A DNA stretch of 34,119 bases. It comes from SOKG01 sp964502665 (lineage in GTDB: Bacteria; Chloroflexota; Dehalococcoidia; SZUA-161). The DNA lies in the NCBI GenBank assembly GCA_964502665.1, contig CAZCXP010000007.1, positions 1-34,119 on the forward strand, in the 5' to 3' direction. The notes under the pieces are model-generated. The model saw nothing but the letters and a program-made list of their open reading frames with translations, had not been told where the DNA came from and did no database searches. Positions 31,701 to 34,119 of the stretch are shown here, piece by piece. The stretch's first letter is position 1. Each line of letters begins with the position of its first letter. The translations under genes were made by a program, and so were the position numbers.

Positions 31701-31880
31701 TCTATGGAAGCTGTAACCTATGTTTCCTACCGTTTCAATGAAGGTGTGGGTGGAGTCCTCGATCTTGCTTTTGAGCCTCCTGACATATACCACAACCGTC
31801 CTGTCTCCGCCACAGTAGTCGTAGCCACAGGTTATGTCCTTATTCTCCTGTAAAATCTCCTGACGTAAGATCCTCCGTTG
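31701..31880 (-). pseudogene. Fragment of an OmpR/PhoB-type response regulator (C-terminal winged helix)
   Basis: The minus-strand frame open from 31880 reads RRILRQEILQ, then GYDYCGGDRTV, VYVRRLKSKIED and FIETVGNIGYSF, the order and spacing of the last half of OmpR-type DNA-binding domains (EELL..VWGYDY..DxRTVDVHIRRLRxKIE..xxIxTVxGxGYxF). Everything before the recognition helix, including the receiver domain, is missing. A TAG (31883-31881) precedes it directly, and the reading frame runs on past the normal end to 31566. It abuts the transposase fragment, so an insertion probably destroyed the gene. Confidence 0.75.
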
Positions 31881-31889
31881 CTAAGCATT

Positions 31890-32339
31890 TTACACTGCCA
31901 CCAGCTGTTTTTGAATCACTTGCTTCTGGTTACCAAAGGCTTCTCGCCTCAGTGCCTCTGGTTCCCACCAGATGTCGGGTGTCATCTTCACACCTCGCCA
32001 GCTCTTAGATGCGGTGATAAGGCTGGCATAGAGCAGCCTCAGACAGGCTTTCTCCGGGGGAAAGCGAGGGATCACCTTTGTTCGTCTCCTGCCTTCTCCA
32101 AACATTCGCTCCAGCAAATTAGTGGTCCTGATGGCCTTATGGTGCGCCTCAGGGAATTTCAGGTAGGTCAGGCACTCATTTAAGTCCTCCCCCAGACATT
32201 CCATGGCCGGGGAGTAGCGATCACCGAAGCGAGCGATAAGTTCCTGCCCCAGCCTGAGACCCTCTTCATAACTTGAGGCATAGAATACCTGCCCTACCAG
32301 GTGCTTGGAGATAGCTTCAAGTCTTATGGCCTCACTCAT
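31890..32339 (-). mobile_element. IS256 (Mutator-type) transposase C-terminal fragment
   Basis: A frame of 149 residues matches the C-terminal third of IS256-family transposases: YSPAMECLGEDLNECLTYLKFPEAHHKAIRTTNLLERMFGEGRRRTKVIPRFPPEKACLRLLYA (motifs FP, TTN-x-x-E, RRRTKVI and FP). Full members have about 400 residues, so the N-terminal DNA-binding region and the first two catalytic acids are lost. An ATG with GATGAGG upstream opens the fragment by chance or re-initiation. No terminal inverted repeats could be identified. It is inactive on its own. Confidence 0.85.
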
Positions 32340-32738
32340 CCAATATCCTCATCGTCGATTTGAGGTTGACTTTGCCCTGTGTCAGAACGTATGATATATT
32401 ACCGGGTAGAGTTGAGCAAGTCGCAGTATGGTTCAAGGCAGCTTGGCTGGAGACACCCAAGCCAAGGCTCAATAGACTAATGCGAAGGTCTTCTTAGAAG
32501 TTCACCCTTTCGTCACAATGTGTAATGGCGCGGCGTAAGCATAATGCCTTCCCAGCTGGGAACTTGAGATACCGAATACCTAAGCCGTTTTCTTGACACC
32601 ACTCTTCTGAGGCGGCACACCGTCCCTCTTCAAGCAGCCTCACAAATCCCGAGCATTTTCATGCCACCTTTTGGTTAGCGCCTCGCATAAACCTTATTGG
32701 CTTGATGACTGGAACGCCTTATAATGCACTGATATCGA
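32340..32738. other. Noncoding stretch upstream of the ATP-grasp gene
   Basis: A 399-bp region without a supportable gene. It holds an orphan plus-strand promoter-like pair, TTGACT (32366-32371) and TATGAT (32390-32395) with 18 bp between; an interrupted repeat of CTTGGCT and AGCCAAG near 32440-32470; and the ATP-grasp promoter at its end. It may include degraded remains of the 5' half of the IS, but no homologous reading frame could be followed. Confidence 0.5.
32697..32725 (+). promoter_or_regulatory. Promoter of the ATP-grasp gene, giving an almost leaderless mRNA
   Basis: TTGGCT (32697-32702), 17-bp spacer, perfect TATAAT (32720-32725). The predicted start near 32732 is only about 7 bases before ATG 32739, and no Shine-Dalgarno sequence is visible. 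Confidence 0.6.
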
Positions 32739-33974
32739 ATGTTCAACGTGAAAATGCAATCCAGTCGTAGCCAGCCAATAGGCGTCATAGTGACCGCCGG
32801 AGGAACTCCCAATAGCTTAGGGGTAATCAGGAGCTTCGGAAGACGCGGTATACGTGTGGTATACATTGACTCAGAACCAGCCTCGATGGTCAGATACTCC
32901 AGATACATCAATCAGCGCCTGAAGTGCCAAAGCGCCTGGGAATCAGAGATTGGGTTTATTGGTGCCTTGTTGGCCTTTGGCAAACAAAACAATGGGAAGC
33001 TGATGATAGTTCCCACCGGCGACACGGATGTCGTTGCTCTTTCAAAACATAAACACGAACTGGAACAGTTCTACTACCTTCCCGTGCCAGCATATGAGAC
33101 AGCTCAGAAGTTGATAAACAAGAAGAGTTTCTACAAAATGTTGGCCGGCATGCAGATTCCTCACCCCAGGACCTATTTCCCCGAGAATCTCAGGGAATTA
33201 TGGGTGATGGGCCTTCGAATTGACTATCCATACATCATCAAGCCGGCATACTCTCAACCCTTTCAGGCTGAGTTTGGCCGAAAAAACTTCCTCATAAATT
33301 CCGCCAAAGAACTTGACCGGGCTATCGGCCGACTGAGAGGAAAGGACTTGGAGGTTATGATACAGGAAATAGTCCCTGGGAGGGAAATATACAACTTCTA
33401 TACCTACCTCAACAGAGAATCGGAACCACTGGCAGTTTGCGGCTATGACAAGATAAGACAGTACCCACCCGATTTTGGCTCTGGCTCATTCTGCGAAAGC
33501 GCCTGGCGGCCTTCTGCAGTGCGGCAGGTCATCGACCTGCTTCGAGAAATAGGATACCACGGATTCGCAGAACCAGAGCTGAAAAAAGACCCCAGGGACG
33601 GCAAATACAAACTGCTGGAGATAAACGCACGGACGACGTTACAGAACAGACTGGCAGCCGCGTGCGGTGTGGATATGGAATACATAGCCTTTCTCGATGC
33701 TAACGGACTATTTGTAAGAGATTCAGTCTCCTTCCGCAACGAAGTGTTGTGGGTAGACGATTTCGTTGATCTCGTCTCTTTCTTGCTGCACCTGAAACGG
33801 AGGGAAATTGGTATTGACGAGATAGTCAGGTTATTGAAGCCTGGAAAGGTGCATTCAGTGGCAGCTTGGGATGACCCACTGCCCCTCATCGTTCATGCGG
33901 CGAATCTAGGCTTCCGTGGGTTGCGCCTGTTGCTGCGCAGTTCATCGAGAGTCCCAGGAAAGAGCAATGGGTGA
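32739..33974 (+). CDS. ATP-grasp carboxylate-amine ligase-like protein
   Basis: ATP-grasp protein of 411 residues, similar in layout to COG3919/D-aspartate-ligase-type carboligases. It has an N-terminal pre-ATP-grasp Rossmann-like part (GVIVTAGGTPNSLGVIRSFGRRGIRVVYID, about 14-43), a nucleotide-binding lysine in YPYIIKPAYSQPF, the hinge VMIQEIVPGREIYNF, and the metal-binding end FAEPELKKD with LLEINARTTLQNRLA. A C-terminal tail of about 90 residues is not recognised. Such enzymes join a carboxylate to an amine via an acyl phosphate; the substrates here are unknown and no cell-wall or antibiotic genes are visible. Start ATG 32739 lacks a ribosome site; Met6 (32754) is an alternative. Confidence 0.87.
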   Translation: MFNVKMQSSRSQPIGVIVTAGGTPNSLGVIRSFGRRGIRVVYIDSEPASMVRYSRYINQRLKCQSAWESEIGFIGALLAFGKQNNGKLMIVPTGDTDVVALSKHKHELEQFYYLPVPAYETAQKLINKKSFYKMLAGMQIPHPRTYFPENLRELWVMGLRIDYPYIIKPAYSQPFQAEFGRKNFLINSAKELDRAIGRLRGKDLEVMIQEIVPGREIYNFYTYLNRESEPLAVCGYDKIRQYPPDFGSGSFCESAWRPSAVRQVIDLLREIGYHGFAEPELKKDPRDGKYKLLEINARTTLQNRLAAACGVDMEYIAFLDANGLFVRDSVSFRNEVLWVDDFVDLVSFLLHLKRREIGIDEIVRLLKPGKVHSVAAWDDPLPLIVHAANLGFRGLRLLLRSSSRVPGKSNG

Positions 33975-34119
33975 AGCTGATGCTGCCTGCGCTTAGGGTT
34001 AATTGCCGCTCACATAGGCCAGCCATCCCCGCGAATGATGCCCGAGTGCGGCATACAATACTACAGTACTACAGTTAGCGGAATGTTCTCCGGCCAAGAA
34101 CCCTCACAACAAAAAGCCA

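Overview
The window is a bacterial chromosome segment of moderate GC with strong Shine-Dalgarno sites, consensus sigma-70 promoters and a tRNA with encoded CCA. The dense CoA-thioester gene content (type III CoA-transferases, acyl-CoA dehydrogenases, DUF35 proteins, a benzoyl-CoA-reductase-like subunit) recalls uncultured sediment anaerobes such as Dehalococcoidia-type Chloroflexota. That placement is an inference; Desulfobacterota is an alternative.

Layout: (1) 1-4310: 3' part of uvrA, an overlapping AhpD-like gene, a palindromic tandem repeat, a GyrI-like gene, a tRNA-Gly(CCC) with its own consensus promoter, and a hairpin. (2) 4317-9286, minus strand: CoA-transferase III, crotonase, acyl-CoA dehydrogenase and a 2-hydroxyacyl-CoA dehydratase/benzoyl-CoA-reductase-like subunit. 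(3) 9716-21371, plus strand: two acyl-CoA dehydrogenases, then a four-gene cassette (thiolase-like A, thiolase-like B, DUF35-A, DUF35-B), a type I CoA-transferase pair, a second divergent copy of the same cassette, and a crotonase. (4) 21499-29370, minus strand: two tandem CoA-transferase III genes, an acyl-CoA dehydrogenase, a nitronate-monooxygenase-like flavoprotein, a crotonase, a small YjzC-like protein and a double-hotdog (MaoC-type) dehydratase. (5) 29993-33974: an Lrp/AsnC regulator, an amidohydrolase-fold protein with lost metal ligands, a response-regulator fragment beside an IS256-type transposase fragment, and an ATP-grasp ligase.

The most striking feature is a 78-bp divergent double-promoter module present twice in opposite orientation (9467-9544 and 29762-29839), identical at 68 of 78 positions by hand count. 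One copy sits between the region 2 and region 3 operons, the other between the region 4 operon and the Lrp/AsnC gene. Twenty-four catabolic genes plus their probable regulator therefore appear to be wired by two copies of one control element.

Pathway reading (inference): a carboxylic acid is activated by CoA transfer, desaturated by acyl-CoA dehydrogenases, hydrated by the MaoC-type enzyme or crotonases, and cleaved by thiolase-fold/DUF35 complexes. All four thiolase-like proteins lack the nucleophilic Cys and the GHP histidine, and the window holds no 3-hydroxyacyl-CoA dehydrogenase. This fits retro-aldol cleavage of a hydroxyacyl-CoA, as by the steroid side-chain aldolase Ltp2-ChsH2(DUF35), better than classical thiolysis. 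The substrate is unknown; a branched, alicyclic or aromatic-side-chain acid (terpenoid, steroid or alkylsuccinate type) is plausible.
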